Position numbers and translations under genes: made by a program. From contig NKYR01000027.1 of assembly GCA_003184365.1 (NCBI GenBank), positions 62,001-126,000 on the forward strand: a stretch of 64,000 nt of DNA, in the 5' to 3' direction. The notes under the pieces are model-generated. The model had not been told where the DNA came from, did no database searches, and was given only the letters and a program-made list of their open reading frames with translations. Within the stretch, counting starts at the first letter, position 1; each line of letters begins with the position of its first letter. The DNA is from Evernia prunastri (taxonomy: Eukaryota > Ascomycota > Lecanoromycetes > Lecanorales > Parmeliaceae). This document shows, one piece after another, positions 35,096-46,348 of this stretch.

Positions 35096-36893
35096 TCATG
35101 CATTCGAGGACATGTTGTCCGCATGTTCTATGAGACCATTATCCACTCTTCTCCCTGCACCACCATCGAAAACGAAAGGGCCCGCATTATTCGTAGGTGT
35201 CATAGGTCCATCGTGTATGAGCATGTCTGTCATTGGTGTTCGTAATGCCGACTCGTTGATGTCCTCGGTCCCTAGAAGGGGTTGAGTGGGCGTAATGGGC
35301 CGTAGAAACTGTGCTACGCCAGCGGTAGGTTTTGGAGCTGATTGTTCCCCAGCATGGGAGAAAGGAGGCGAGATTCGGCGAGCGCCACGACGAGTGAGCA
35401 GGCCCGGAGCCGTGTTTGCGCCATTCGCGACAATCGATGAAGCCGTCACAGAAGGTATTGAATGGCTATCATTTCCTACAGACAAAATTCTAGAGGTCGT
35501 ATTGGATAGTCCGTTGTCTTCGCGGTCTGTTGCCATTTCCGCTTGCTCCGGTATCATATCATTAGTGTCATGAATCGGGGCCATCTCAGGACTCGACTCC
35601 GTGCCATTCTCATCTTCCCACTTGCCATCCTCCGGGTCCTCAATGTCGGCCTCCAGATCAGTGACCGCACGGCAATTTGGGCACAAAAATTGCGGCCAAG
35701 ATTTGTGATCGTTGAGTATTGGTCGAATGCACTTGTAATGCCAGACGTGGGAACATGGTGCAACAAAAAGCGATTGGCATGGCTTGCAGGTTTTAGCTTA
35801 ATCTGCGCATGCATAAGGACGGGTCTGAGCTTACGGCTATTGACATTAGGCATATTGAACACTCGGATGAATGGGAAGAAGCTGTGTCTGAGTCTTTTTT
35901 CGTAGTCGTCTTTCCCAGATCGCGGAGTTGTTTATGGGTCTTTACACTGTGTAGATGTCAGCCTGCGATCTCTGAAGGTTTGTGCAGGCCCATCGCTCAC
36001 TTGTAATTGTTGATGGTCTTCTGCCAACCCCTATTGCACTCCACTCGTATCTTCACGCATCTGAATATCATCTCTTCGCCACCTCTGAAATCGATTCCCA
36101 GTTGGACTACATCTCCATCATGAACTGGGAACGGTTTTGATTCGGCACTCGGCTGGCTAAGTCTTATGTGATTGAGGAAGGTGCCAGAAGAGCTCTTAAC
36201 ATCTTTGATGTACCATTGACCCTGGGAGCACCAAAATTCACAGTGTCTTCGACTGACCACTTTTGATTTGAACCCGACAGGGGCAGAAGAGGGCGTATGT
36301 GGAGGTGGGTTGGGATTGAGATCACGCTCTGAGTATCGACCAACACGAATCACGCAATCTTCGTGTGGCAGAGTCCTGGAGGTAGCCGGAAACGACAGAG
36401 ATGGTCTAGTAGAGCGAGGATCTTGGTGCGGAAGGAGTCTGATGGTAGGCATTTGATCTTGGGGATGGCTTGGTAAGCTAGAGGAAGCGGACTCAGATGT
36501 CTTGTGCGCGCCGTTTGGTGCACTTCCTGCTCGATTCCTTGCCATGCCTTCTTCTATGTGGTATCCGGAAAGGGAATGTAGAGGAGCTGCATGTAGAACT
36601 TGCTCTAGTCCAGGGGTATCTTCGGAACCGCCGGAGGTGAGCACTGTGTTTGAGGAGGGATTGATGGCACGTGATAAGTGGTCAGGCACTGGATCGGCTG
36701 GAGAAGTGATGGATCTGATGAGACGGACCCTGCGGCTGCGAGAAGGGTTCTGTGTAGTGTTTGAGAATGGAACGGTGGTGGTGGAGGATTGGGTATGGCT
36801 TCGCAAGTAAGTGAAACCTCGAATTTTGGAGCGTGGGGTTGAAGTGGGGTTGTCAGTGGTCAGTGATGATGATGTTGATGATGCGGTAGGCAT
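35096..36893 (-). CDS. DMA1: FHA-RING E3 ubiquitin ligase, Dma1/Dma2-like
   Basis: Mitotic checkpoint/septation ligase that reads phosphothreonine through its FHA domain. Exons 36893..36001, 35946..35835 and 35782..35096 give 563 residues. A long Ser/Thr/Pro-rich N-terminus leads to the FHA domain at about residues 175-280 (IRVGRYSERD, KVVSRRHCEFW, KDVKSSSGTFLNHIRLS, GDVVQLGIDF). The RING begins at ECSICLMSIAPCQSLFVAPCSH and continues VWHYKCIRPIL to FLCPNCRAV. All eight zinc ligands are present, and both introns fall around the RING. A roughly 190-residue disordered tail follows, longer than in yeast Dma proteins. Domain order and the RING signature are diagnostic. Confidence 0.93.
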
Positions 36894-38270
36894 AAACGAA
36901 ATGTTTTTTTTTTGTTAAGACAGCACGATGAATGTCAAATAGGATAGATCCGGTGTTGATGTGGCTGATGTGTTGACGGAATTAGTCCAGCTAGTACAGC
37001 GTCAAGCAAGTACGAGTACAATTTTGTAAAGGAGTGGCCGAGCGTTTTTGACGTGGATCTACAGTACTCTACTTTACGTCGAGTAATCTTCCACCCATTT
37101 TTGAGAAGACGATAGCGCTAGTGCTCGACTGCCTCGGCACCAACAGTGGAAAAATGCCAGCTGTTTTCCACTTCCCCCATTGCTTATCATTTAATTCTTC
37201 ATATCTTCAAAAGGTATCAGCCATGCATCAAGCAAGTACCAGTGCCTACTCGTTATGTGGAGATCTGGAAGACCTATTCAAAAGCAAGCGGATTCAACTA
37301 CGAGTTTGAAATCGAAGAATCTAGCTAGCGAGCCTCTGATCAGCGTTTAGAGACTGGTTGATTTTCCATCATTTAATACAGAGTACAGCAGGAAGTGCAG
37401 AGATCTCCTGTGCGCGTCTTGATAAATTAGATCGCCTGCGTATTTATAAAGCTTGCTTTCGATCATATCTGTGAGAGTTGCGCAAAAGTCTCTTTCTCAT
37501 CAGCAACTCTGTGGATATAATTATGGGACTCAACGTGTTTCTCAGCGAATTCCTACTCAGTCCCGCATCTACCTCATGCGTCAATACTTTCCAATTTTTC
37601 CGTCGTTGAGTCGGCACGGCATATTGGTAGATTACCTTTTGATTGATGCAAACGTCTTAAATCTTAAGTCCGGCCTATACAGGTTGCTTGCTTTGGATGT
37701 AGAGCTGCATGCTTGTAGCTATACTGGCGTCCTTCAGCCTCATGTATTTTTCATTTAGTGCTATGCAAGTCATCCGCCCATGATCCTAAAATGTTGTAAG
37801 CGCTGTACCCAGTGGTGTCTAGACCTTTCTCCAGTACATCCTTTGTCTAAACTATTGGCTTAAGCCCACTTTTTGTTGCGCAAAGAAGATCAACTCGTTG
37901 GATCGTACACGAAATCGTCTTCTCAAATATGACAACTGAGGGACAGAGAATAGAAAGAGGGTTGGAAAGTGAGTCCACGCAGTGTGAGGTTATTAAGGGT
38001 GACCAAGAGTACACCCACGGAGCATACTTGCTCTCGGTGAAAACATCTACTCAGTCACCAACCGAAGTTGGGATCCTGCGCACCATGGACACCGGCGAGA
38101 TCTAGTCGTTATGACGTGGTTACTATGAAATTTCCTTAGCGCTGGTGCCAGATCGACGTTTCGCTCTATGAGGGGCGTCTCACGATCTCAATGGGGGCTT
38201 CAATACCTCAGGCTGTGTGATTCTTTTCCCTATCGTATTTTCAAGTCCCGACTCCATGCCGGGTCACATC
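36894..38270. other. 1.4-kb gene-free region
   Basis: DMA promoter (with a T9 run at about 36904-36912) followed by sequence without supported genes. Two 60-100-codon plus-strand frames (37121-37328, 37453-37758) show no protein character. This marks the left edge of the accessory-looking stretch. Confidence 0.5.
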
Positions 38271-40009
38271 CTAGACTTCCTGCGAATGTCCCACATACGT
38301 CTTAGATATTCTAGACAACCTTGCAGGTTCGGGGGCCGAAACCCTAACGTCCACCGTCTTCAGGATGCCACCACCTCCCCAAGAGCTCCCATTCTCCCTA
38401 ACAGAATAGAGCCCACCCTGACTAGAAAGCGAAAGGCCCCCGGTAACATGGCTCGGCCCAGATTGCTCCTTATGGATCACCGCTTTAGTTGTCTCTTCAT
38501 TTTGCGCCTCTTCCTCGTGGCTCAAGTTTGCTCCTTCGACACCAGAGACACTTGTATTGAGTGCTTTCAATCGATGGTAGCTGGAGAGATTTGAGGTCGT
38601 CTTTCTCGTTGTCTGGAAAATATGTTGGTAGAGAGTGGGAAGGATGGGTAGGCAGCTGCAGATGAGCCCGATGTTCACCTCTGCAATACTGTACGAGGTG
38701 GACTTAGCCGGTCAAGACTTTCTTTGAGACCTAAAGTAAAACTACTTACGCCCAAAGCATGATCACCTCGATCGAAAAAGTAGCATCTTCAGCATCCAAA
38801 GTGTAGTTCTGTGTGGTGCGAGCTATGTTTGCCGCACAAGCTCTGATACAGTCAGGATCTGCAGGCTAGCACCGGAGGCGACGGGCCTGGGAAGGATTGA
38901 CCTACAATGTGCCACCAGCAAAAACTACCATGATTCGTAGCTTCCGTTTCACCGAAGTTTTGAGGCGCCACACTAAGGGCATTGGTAGTATTAAGATTGC
39001 TAGATCTGTGACGAGGCTGATGGTGCCTTTATGATTTCCGGAGTCAGCATAGCTCTTCTGGGACCAACTTGGAATCGTGAGACATGTCCCGGGAGTATTA
39101 AACTCCTATTCCCTGTCTTGCAACTCAAAATGCAATATGGATCAGGAAGAAATGGCTCGGAAAACATAACTCACAATCCGCGACAAAGATGGTCGAGTCG
39201 CTGGCGATGCATCTCCCTAGGGCCAGCGACTCCCAGATCTTATGGATTGGACTACACCTGAAGACCTTGATGAAGAAAGCCGGGGTATAATAAAGAACCA
39301 TGAGGACTACAATTGTTCGTGTGAGAAAGACTGCTCTGCGATTCGGGGCAAATATTCGTGCAATCAAGCAAAGGATCGATGTCTTGGTGAAGAAAGCGGC
39401 GGGATAGTAAACTAGCTCGGAAAAGTATTGAAGCTGTTGAATTGTTAGGTGGGCGTTGTGGTCAGTAGCAGGGCAGAGTGAGACTACGGACTCGAAGAAA
39501 TGACGCAACATCATCTGTAGGAACGTCCCATTGATGAGATCCGCCACGGTACTGATTACCTATGGCTTTTTAGTACTGTGAAGCGACAACATATCTCTAT
39601 ACTTATAGGGGTGACTCTTCAAAAGCCCACTCACATCCTAAGGCTATGGCGGTTTGTGTAGCAGCGAGCAGCTAGAATTTGTAAGATAAGAAACTCGACA
39701 AATGATGGGAGACGGAGATCAACCCATGCTAGTACGCAAGTGTCTGACATTCATTAGGTTCTCTAGAGGTAGCAAAGAGGAGATGAGCAAGAACTCACAG
39801 TCTTCGGTCCTGAGCTTTCGTTTCACAAAAGTTTTGGTGTAGATTCGTGCCAGCACGCTTGTCCCGGCACAAAGATAGCAGAGAATTTGGCAAGCAGTGT
39901 TGTATTTGTATATATTAGTGTCTGGATGGTTCAAGTCTACTGTGATACCAGGAGGAGGTGACAGCCCGCCATCTTGGGCTTGTAGAGACGCCATCCGCGA
40001 CAGTAGCAT
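38271..40009 (-). CDS. SAT4/PTH11-like integral membrane protein (fungal rhodopsin domain)
   Basis: Seven-helix membrane protein of the large fungal rhodopsin-domain family; members are often called PTH11-like GPCRs, with mostly unknown ligands. Eight exons (40009..39799, 39743..39724, 39671..39635, 39559..39492, 39433..39175, 39026..38906, 38842..38750, 38688..38271) give 408 residues in one frame. Signatures are ARIYTKTFVKRKLRTEDYTCVLAW across a splice, HQWDVPTDD, YYPAAFFTKTSILCLIARIF, FIKVFRCSPIHKIWE, TDLAILILPMPLVWRL, KRKLRIMVVFAGG and WAIAEVNIGLICSCLPILPT. Two exons are only 20 and 37 bases. The tail is Ser/Glu-rich and cytosolic. Donor GTTGAT and some alternative acceptors leave small uncertainty. 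No CFEM domain is present. Confidence 0.85.
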
Positions 40010-41857
40010 AATGATCGCTAGTGAATGAGGCTGAAAGAGGGATGGAAACCGCAGAGGTTGATCAAGAAAGCATGCTTTGAAGAATAGAAGCGGGGCGACG
40101 GTATGCTGTGGGAAGACACCGAATTGGGAGATTCTGGAGGACGCGAGAACCTCTCCTGTCCAATGCTCATGAGAGAAAAGACGGAAGAAGAGGTTGCTGC
40201 GTGGTCGAAGAATGTTGATGGAGTATAGGAAGAATGCAGGAGTAGTAGGAAAAGCTGTTGATCATGCCACAACAACCAAAGGTTCCAAGAGCATCTCTCT
40301 CTCTCCCTCCCTCTCTCTCTCTCTCTCTCTTGTTCAGGCAAGCTTCGATCTTCGTGTAAAAACCAATGGGATCTTTCCGAAGAGTAGTACCCTTGATAAG
40401 CAGAGGGAGTGCATCGCTACGACCTCCTGCGTCCAGGGAGGGCAGCTAGAAAAGCATGACTGCCTCAGCTGTAACTAAGTATGCGGCACTGATGAAATAA
40501 TGCATGGAATAGCCATGTGGTTACATTGCGTTGAACATGTTGATGACACGTTAGTATGGGGGCTGTAATGAAGATCATCGTCGATTAAAAGATTGGCCAA
40601 ATCACTCTGGTGTTCTGAAAGAGCTTATAAAGATTGGACGGACTTGTGATTGGAAACCTATGGGAGTCTGGCCGGCTTACTTTAATGATGACAAATAGAT
40701 TGATGGTATCCTCCAATGCTACATCATCAGTATCTAAGGTACGTATAATTACCGAGCTTGATGTTTTCACCCATTTATCTCCGATCAAGCCATGCACACA
40801 GATAGGTAAAGAGAAAGAGGGTATGTTTCCATAAAGTACCGTGGTGTCTGATTTTTGATTTTTGACCCCTGCAGTACGGGTACGCTATCCAGCCGGTACA
40901 AGGTAAACCCTCGTACCTTAGGTGGTCCACTTGGCCACTGCCTTGCCTTATCTTCCAAATGTCTTCGCGCGGACACCTCCACACTCAGAGGCCGAGAGCT
41001 CGATAAAAAAAAGTTAAATCTAGTAGGAATACTCACGTCTTTGATATTCTCATCCATGTTTTAGGTATTCTACAACTGCGCTGTAGAGACCATCTCCTTA
41101 ACAACCCTTTGTCATTAAGATATTACTCTAGATGATGAAGTGGTCTTGCTTGTCCCCTTGCTGTTAAGGTAATCTTACAAGGCCAAAGATCTTGCATGTA
41201 TCTCCGTGGGGTAACATCTTACGTGGCTGGAGGCCACTCGTCAGTAAATTTTACCCTGCCATCTCAAGCATACGACCAGGCTGGCCATCTTCGCATCCTT
41301 TCAGCTTATTCCACCTAACTTACCCCAAATTTAAATTCAAATTCGGCGCCATACCACCGTCGGACTTCGAGAAGTAAGCTACCGGGCCATGAAGGAAGCA
41401 AATCCCATTCCCACCGCGTGTTTTCTTGCTTAGTCTTGCTACCCTTCTCTACCTTTTCTACCCTACCTTTACTTAGGTAGAACTTCCGGCTCCCCCAGTT
41501 CGATTGAAAATCTGGCTGGAATCAGCTGTTTGGGCTTTTTTGCATTTCCCAACCTCCGCGCTCAATTTATAACACTACTCTAGCATTCTCCGTTTCTGGC
41601 TTAGCATTCGAAATTCTACAGCTTCTTCTTGGCGGGGGGGAGGGGCAGGTAAAACAAGGCCTCAAGTCGAACAAAGCTGCTCAAGACCGACCACCCTTAG
41701 AGTTCCAGCATCTCAAAGGTCCAAGCCAAAGATTCACTTCATCGTGGACGTGTTGCCACATGCCGAAGAATAGATCACTGTACCCATGAGGATTCTGCAG
41801 GCCACGGCTTAGTCTTGCACGCCGCTACTTTGGCCTTTCCATATTGACAGTCTTTAT
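40010..41857. other. 1.8-kb gene-free region
   Basis: Upstream of the SAT4 gene and downstream of the MFS gene. Holds the CT-repeat tract and recurrent CTACCTTTACTTAGGTAG-type motifs (about 41460-41480). No gene supported. Confidence 0.5.
40291..40331 (+). repeat. CT-rich microsatellite
   Basis: Imperfect (CT)n tract of about 40 bases, interrupted by CCCTCC, some 280 bases upstream of the SAT4 gene's start. Pyrimidine tracts are common in fungal promoters. Confidence 0.8.
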
Positions 41858-43878
41858 TTACATTCGATGAATTTTCGATTCTCTCGTCCGATGCCTCAGC
41901 GCCTTCCCTTTATACCAAAACAGCACCCCGCAAAGGCACCACAACACATTCAAACACATGTTTGTCATGAAAGGAGCAATGAACCCATCTGCGATACTCC
42001 ATTGCGTGACGAAGCGTGAGAGGCCGTAGCCCCAAAGGTTCTTGACAACGGTCACGTTGACGAAGATAGAACCTGTGACGGGCTTGTAGGAGTCAATGGC
42101 GTAGGTGGAAGCAATGGCCGGGAGGGATGCTACTTGGATGCCAGCGCAGGTGTAGCCGATGATGACGATTGCCTAACGTTGGGCAATCAGCACGAATATT
42201 CGAGCTAGCAAAAGAATTGAAAGGAGAGGACGAACCCTCCAATCCCAACGATACTGGTACCCGAATCCCACCACAGAATTCCCCAAGATCATAATCAGTG
42301 TATAAGGGATCATAGCAGGCAGGCGCATTTCAGGTTCTCGAATCCCTTTGTTGTGTTTCGTTGCACGCATGCTGATCGAGTCGTTGAGAGGTCCTGCGGT
42401 TGCCAATCCTAATAACAGACCAACAACGGGTGCAAAATTAAAGAACCCAATCGTTTGTGGTGTATATTGATAGGGTGCTTCGGAGAAGGCTTGCGATTGA
42501 GTTAGGTTTACTAACAAAAATGTCCCGGCGCTCCAAGCAACGACCAAGGAGGCGAAGTCGACAATTGGGAAAGTCAGCAACTTGAAGGGCGTCCAAAGGT
42601 CTTGGAGAAGATCCTCTAGAGGTTTTGAATTGGGCTGGAACAGATTGAACTGCTTCTTCCCGGGTTTGCCCTGCTGCAATGGGGAACGCACCAATGTGTA
42701 AGGCGGTTCAACAGTCAGCCCTTTTTCCATGCCAGGAGAATTGATCTCGTCTTTTATATCTGGGTCTGCTGCTAGTAACTCATCTGGTGGCTGGCGCGTT
42801 CTGGTCTGAATGTCGCTGGCGCCCTGACGATCCCACTTGGTCTCCGGAAAAGCGAATAAAGACACAAAGAACGCTACACCTAGTAGTGCGACGTTCAGCC
42901 ACCAGAAATTACGCCAGCCGCTGTGTTCCGCCAGAAGTCCAGCGGCGACCGGGGAGAGCTAGACATCGATTAGTCACCTGAATCGAGACAAGATAGCTGC
43001 GAGGTACGGCCAACGACCCAAAATAAGAGGCAAAATACAAGGTGTTGTATTTTCCCCTGTCATGCAAATAGATATAATCCGTCAGAATCTGAGGCTGTAG
43101 TGTCTAGTGTGGTGTCAGTGGTCTGACCGCTGTAGAAAATCTCAAGCATTAACAGACCTCACCGGGCCCAGCTCCTAGACCGTTGAGCACGCATGCACCC
43201 ATGAAACTACCATAGGTTGTCGCCTTTGCTTTCCATATTGAACTGCCGAGAGAAACAAGAGTTGATACTAGAAGTACTGGACGACGCCCAAAGGTGGAAC
43301 TCAATGGAATCCTTGTGTAGCAAGATAATCAGTACCTAGAAAAGCGGCTACAGGACCAGAGAAGCGATACCAGATAAAGTTACTGAACCCCAAGACGAGA
43401 ACGGTAACGCCTGTGAACTGTACCACACTTGGTAGATCCGACTTGAAGTCCTGTGCCAGCATGGGGAACATAGGCGCAATAGCCAGTGGACCGAAACCCT
43501 GGGCGAAGGAGACAAAGGTGGCAGAGGCTGTGGTTGAGGCTTTCCAGAACGGATCCCAATTCTTCGAGCATGATCACGTTAACTGGTTCTGTATTGAGGA
43601 GAACTGGTGCAGTGGCAGCCAAGCGACTCTTACCAGTGGGTCCTGAAGGTCGGTCGAAGGTTGTGGCACCAGTACACGATCGGCAGCAGACTTGATCAAG
43701 TCCTCGTTTCCAGCGTCGACCATAACTTCGGTACCAGGAACGATTTGGATTTTTCGGTCCTCCTCTATCTCGCGTAGCACCTAAATTGGGGAAAGGATCA
43801 CGTCAGTTCCCATTGATGCAGCTCAAGCTTTGGAAATCAAGCGAAAGATACCTCTGAGTCACTGTGAGTGGCTTCCAT
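41858..43878 (-). CDS. MFS transporter, drug:H+ antiporter-like (HOL1-like fungal group)
   Basis: Secondary transporter of the major facilitator superfamily. Exons 43878..43852, 43780..43634, 43561..43371, 43311..43158, 43103..43008, 42958..42236 and 42172..41858 give 550 residues. A soluble N-terminus (VLREIEEDRKIQIVPGTEVM) is followed by QGFGPLAIAPMFP, the loop STFGRRPVLLVSTLVSLGS (MFS motif A region), YGSFMGACVLNGLGAGPGE, a central loop with AFPETKW, then IGFFNFAPVVGLLLG, GIREPEMRLPAMIPY, GYTCAGIQVASLPAIASTYAID and KNLWGYGLSRFV. About twelve helices are expected. The donor GAG-GTCTGT of the fourth intron is not the usual form but is needed for phase. Substrate cannot be predicted. Confidence 0.9.
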
Positions 43879-44466
43879 GTTCTTGAAACCAAGTCTATTG
43901 TTTAGTGACTTCAATTGAGCGGCATCAATGCTTCAGACTTTCGGACATGAAAAAAGAATAATGAAAAAGAAGAGCACATGCACAAAGTGGTCGGAGATGA
44001 GACTTGCTCGGCTGACCGAGGTAAAACTTGCACACCACTTTGTGTAAGACAAAGATTAGTGATGAGTAGTGGCGTATTGGTGTAGGTAGCATCATTATGT
44101 AGCAGGGGCGCTACACGTGAGCATTAGCGTGACCTTGGAGATGCAGGGTGGGTATCATTAAATTTTACATGCGTCAAGTAAGTATGTGGAGGAAAAGACG
44201 TCGCTTCTTCCTACCCGCCCGGAGAGCATCGGTTTGCATAAAGGTCATTTAGGAAGTCTCCAAACCCCACGCCGCGGCGCTCGGCAGCATTATCTCCCTC
44301 CGCGACGCCATGCCGGTTAAATAAGTCTTATTTTGTACAAGGTCGCGCAGAGTCTTTAAGGTGCATTGAGTGGGGAGGGGGGGAAAAGGGGGTTGCGATG
44401 CTTGGGGGACGATGTAGGATGGACGATAAGGTACCTCAGACTAGGGAACAATGCAGGGCAGGACGA
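43879..44466. other. Intergenic region upstream of the MFS gene
   Basis: No gene. Contains a G-rich stretch at about 44371-44408 with several runs of four or more G. Confidence 0.5.
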
Positions 44467-44468
44467 TA

Positions 44469-44523
44469 CTCGTAGTCACCCCCTAATGCAACACACCCAC
44501 TAATGCAATACCCTAAAATCCGA
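44469..44523 (+). repeat. Left terminal inverted repeat of the MITE
   Basis: Begins CTCGTAGTCACC and pairs with 44972-45026 at 51 of 55 positions. It contains a 17-bp direct repeat built on CACCYACTAATGCAA, which suggests doubled transposase-binding sites. Confidence 0.88.
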
Positions 44524-44526
44524 AAA

Positions 44527-44988
44527 TTTCATAATTCGTTCTTTCACAACAGTATTTTGAAATAATTGAAAATAAAAATGTAGGAAGTAAAGTCTAGGTT
44601 CTGAAGCTTCAAGAATTTTTCGAATCGGAGCCGGGAGTTGTATTGATGAATGCATATAGTGATACAAGAAAGTCTGTTCAAATTCTTCCGGGCGGTCTTT
44701 AGGGAGGCTTTTAGGGGTGAAATCCCCCCCGGAATTATCGGAATTTAGGGTATTGTATTTCATAATTTGTCGTTCCACAACAATATTCAGAGATAAGTGA
44801 AAAAAGAAATTATAGAACGTAGAATCTAGATTTTGAAAATTCAAGAATTTTTCGAATCGGAGTTCTATTGATGAATGTAGATGATGGTATAACAAATTTC
44901 GTTCAATTCTTCGGGGGGCCATCGTAGATTTAGGGAGGCCTTTAGGGGTGGCACCCCTCCCCCCGGATTTATCGGATTTTAGGGTATT
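44527..44988. repeat. Two tandem copies of a 231-bp unit in the MITE core
   Basis: Copy 1 (about 44527-44757) and copy 2 (about 44758-44988) align along their length, e.g. TTTCATAATTCGTTCTTTC against TTTCATAATTTGTCGTTCC, and TTCAAGAATTTTTCGAATCG identical in both. The copies are diverged, so the duplication is not recent. Confidence 0.85.
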
Positions 44989-45026
44989 GCATTAGTAGGT
45001 GTGTTGCATTAGTAGGTGACGACGAG
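44972..45026 (-). repeat. Right terminal inverted repeat of the MITE
   Basis: Read on the minus strand it begins CTCGTCGTCACC and repeats CACCTACTAATGCAA twice at 17-bp spacing, as in the left end. Confidence 0.88.
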
Positions 45027-45028
45027 TA

Positions 45029-45992
45029 ATGCAAGGTGGTACAGGACGGAAAGCTAAACAGGAAAGGTATCGAATAGAGTAGTTTACAATACAAGAGCTG
45101 TCGACAGTTACAACACCTTGAGGTTGTGTCCGATCATCAGACGATCATGACTCTACCGTTCCCAATGCTCAATGGGAGACTCGAGATGTTTGGCTGATCA
45201 AATAATACGAATAGTGCACTCATGCAGATGGTGTTCTCAGGGATTCGCTTCCGCTCAGCATGAAAATCCGATCCAACTGTCTGTCTTATGCATTCTAATC
45301 GATGAAGGATCAAGGATGAAGGTTAAGTGATTACCCTGCTCCAAAACCTCTCGCTAGTGGTCATCGGATGCTGTCTGCTTCTCTGCCTTGTGTTCCTTGG
45401 AGTATCTTACTACACTCTACTACACTCAACCACACGGGCCACTCAGAAAAATGCTGATTTGACGTCTCTCTGCGAAGCAGAAACGTTAACGAGATGATAG
45501 GAACCGAAGCAGCAGAGACCAAAGAATAAGTAATACTTGTAGCGCGGCAATTGGTACCGTTCAGGCTTCAGCTTGAAGCATAGGGCAGAGCATGGTTTTA
45601 GACAATATTCCTGTACACAGTACCACAGGAGGAGGTTGGCTGATGTCACAAGCTCTCATCAGCATTCATCACATTCTGCTCTCATTTCATCGGACAGCGA
45701 AGCACAACCAGTGGACAAGGTTACTATCTTGCCATGTGCTTACACCAAACACGTTGATCAATGGCTGCTCATGCTTTTGCACATCCTATTCTGTTTCAAT
45801 CAATATCCTTCATCGTGTGATGAATGTTTTGCTGCTACTAGAAAAGGATTCAACGTATGAGGAGGGTTTCGCTAAAAAGAATTCTGGGACAATATGAATT
45901 TTGACAAGACCTCAGAACTTAGGCACCGGTCAAGAGTCTCACTGTCACGACCTCTAGTGGCTCCGATGAGTCGAACAATCTGAATTTGTATC
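45029..45992. other. Gene-free region right of the MITE
   Basis: Short frames only, none protein-like. Repeated CTACACTC units occur at about 45412-45430. Confidence 0.5.
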
Positions 45993-46263
45993 ATGCTTGA
46001 AGACAATCCCAGGAGTGGGCGCTTCAAGCGCCACGCCGCGCGGCCATGACCGATTTGGGCCTAAGAAGCTCTTCTTCCTCGACTATGTCTACTACCAGTG
46101 CCAGAGCTTGGCCATCTGCCCTAAGGAGGCACTGACAAACGCTTTGTAACATCCCAGGGGTCACGAGGACGAGCTCGTGAAGAAGCTTACCTCAAAAAGA
46201 AAGAGAACAGATAGCAGACTTTACGGAGTCATAGACGAGTGGCTGGTTCAAAGCATGACTTGA
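45993..46263 (+). pseudogene. Possible decayed gene fragment
   Basis: Coding-like but broken. The frame opens MLEDNPRSGRFKRHAARP and stops. A one-base frame change continues as HDRFGPKKLFFLDYVYYQCQ, which hits TAA and then resumes in the same frame as HPRGHEDELVKKLTSKRKRT until TGA. The stretch is richer in G+C than its surroundings. I do not recognise the family. It could also be chance. Confidence 0.3.
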
Positions 46264-46348
46264 TGTTCATTCGAATGCGCTACGCCAAGCACCACCAACG
46301 ATAATTCTCAGTCCATCTAGCAAACTTTCCGCTTGATTCGATCAATGG

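Larger units (their letters stand above)
44469..45026. mobile_element. Tc1/mariner-type MITE with tandemly duplicated core
   Basis: A 558-bp non-autonomous element flanked by TA on both sides (44467-44468 and 45027-45028), the target duplication of Tc1/mariner elements. Its ends are 55-bp inverted repeats differing at four positions. Inside are two tandem copies of a 231-bp unit. No transposase is encoded; the 140-codon minus-strand frame inside merely mirrors the tandem copies. The element lies between the MFS and DUF3176 genes and interrupts neither. Confidence 0.85.

Noticed and set aside
44500..44922. 140-codon minus-strand frame with an internal repeat
   Set aside because: It lies inside the MITE and its two similar halves simply reflect the 231-bp tandem DNA copies; no transposase features.
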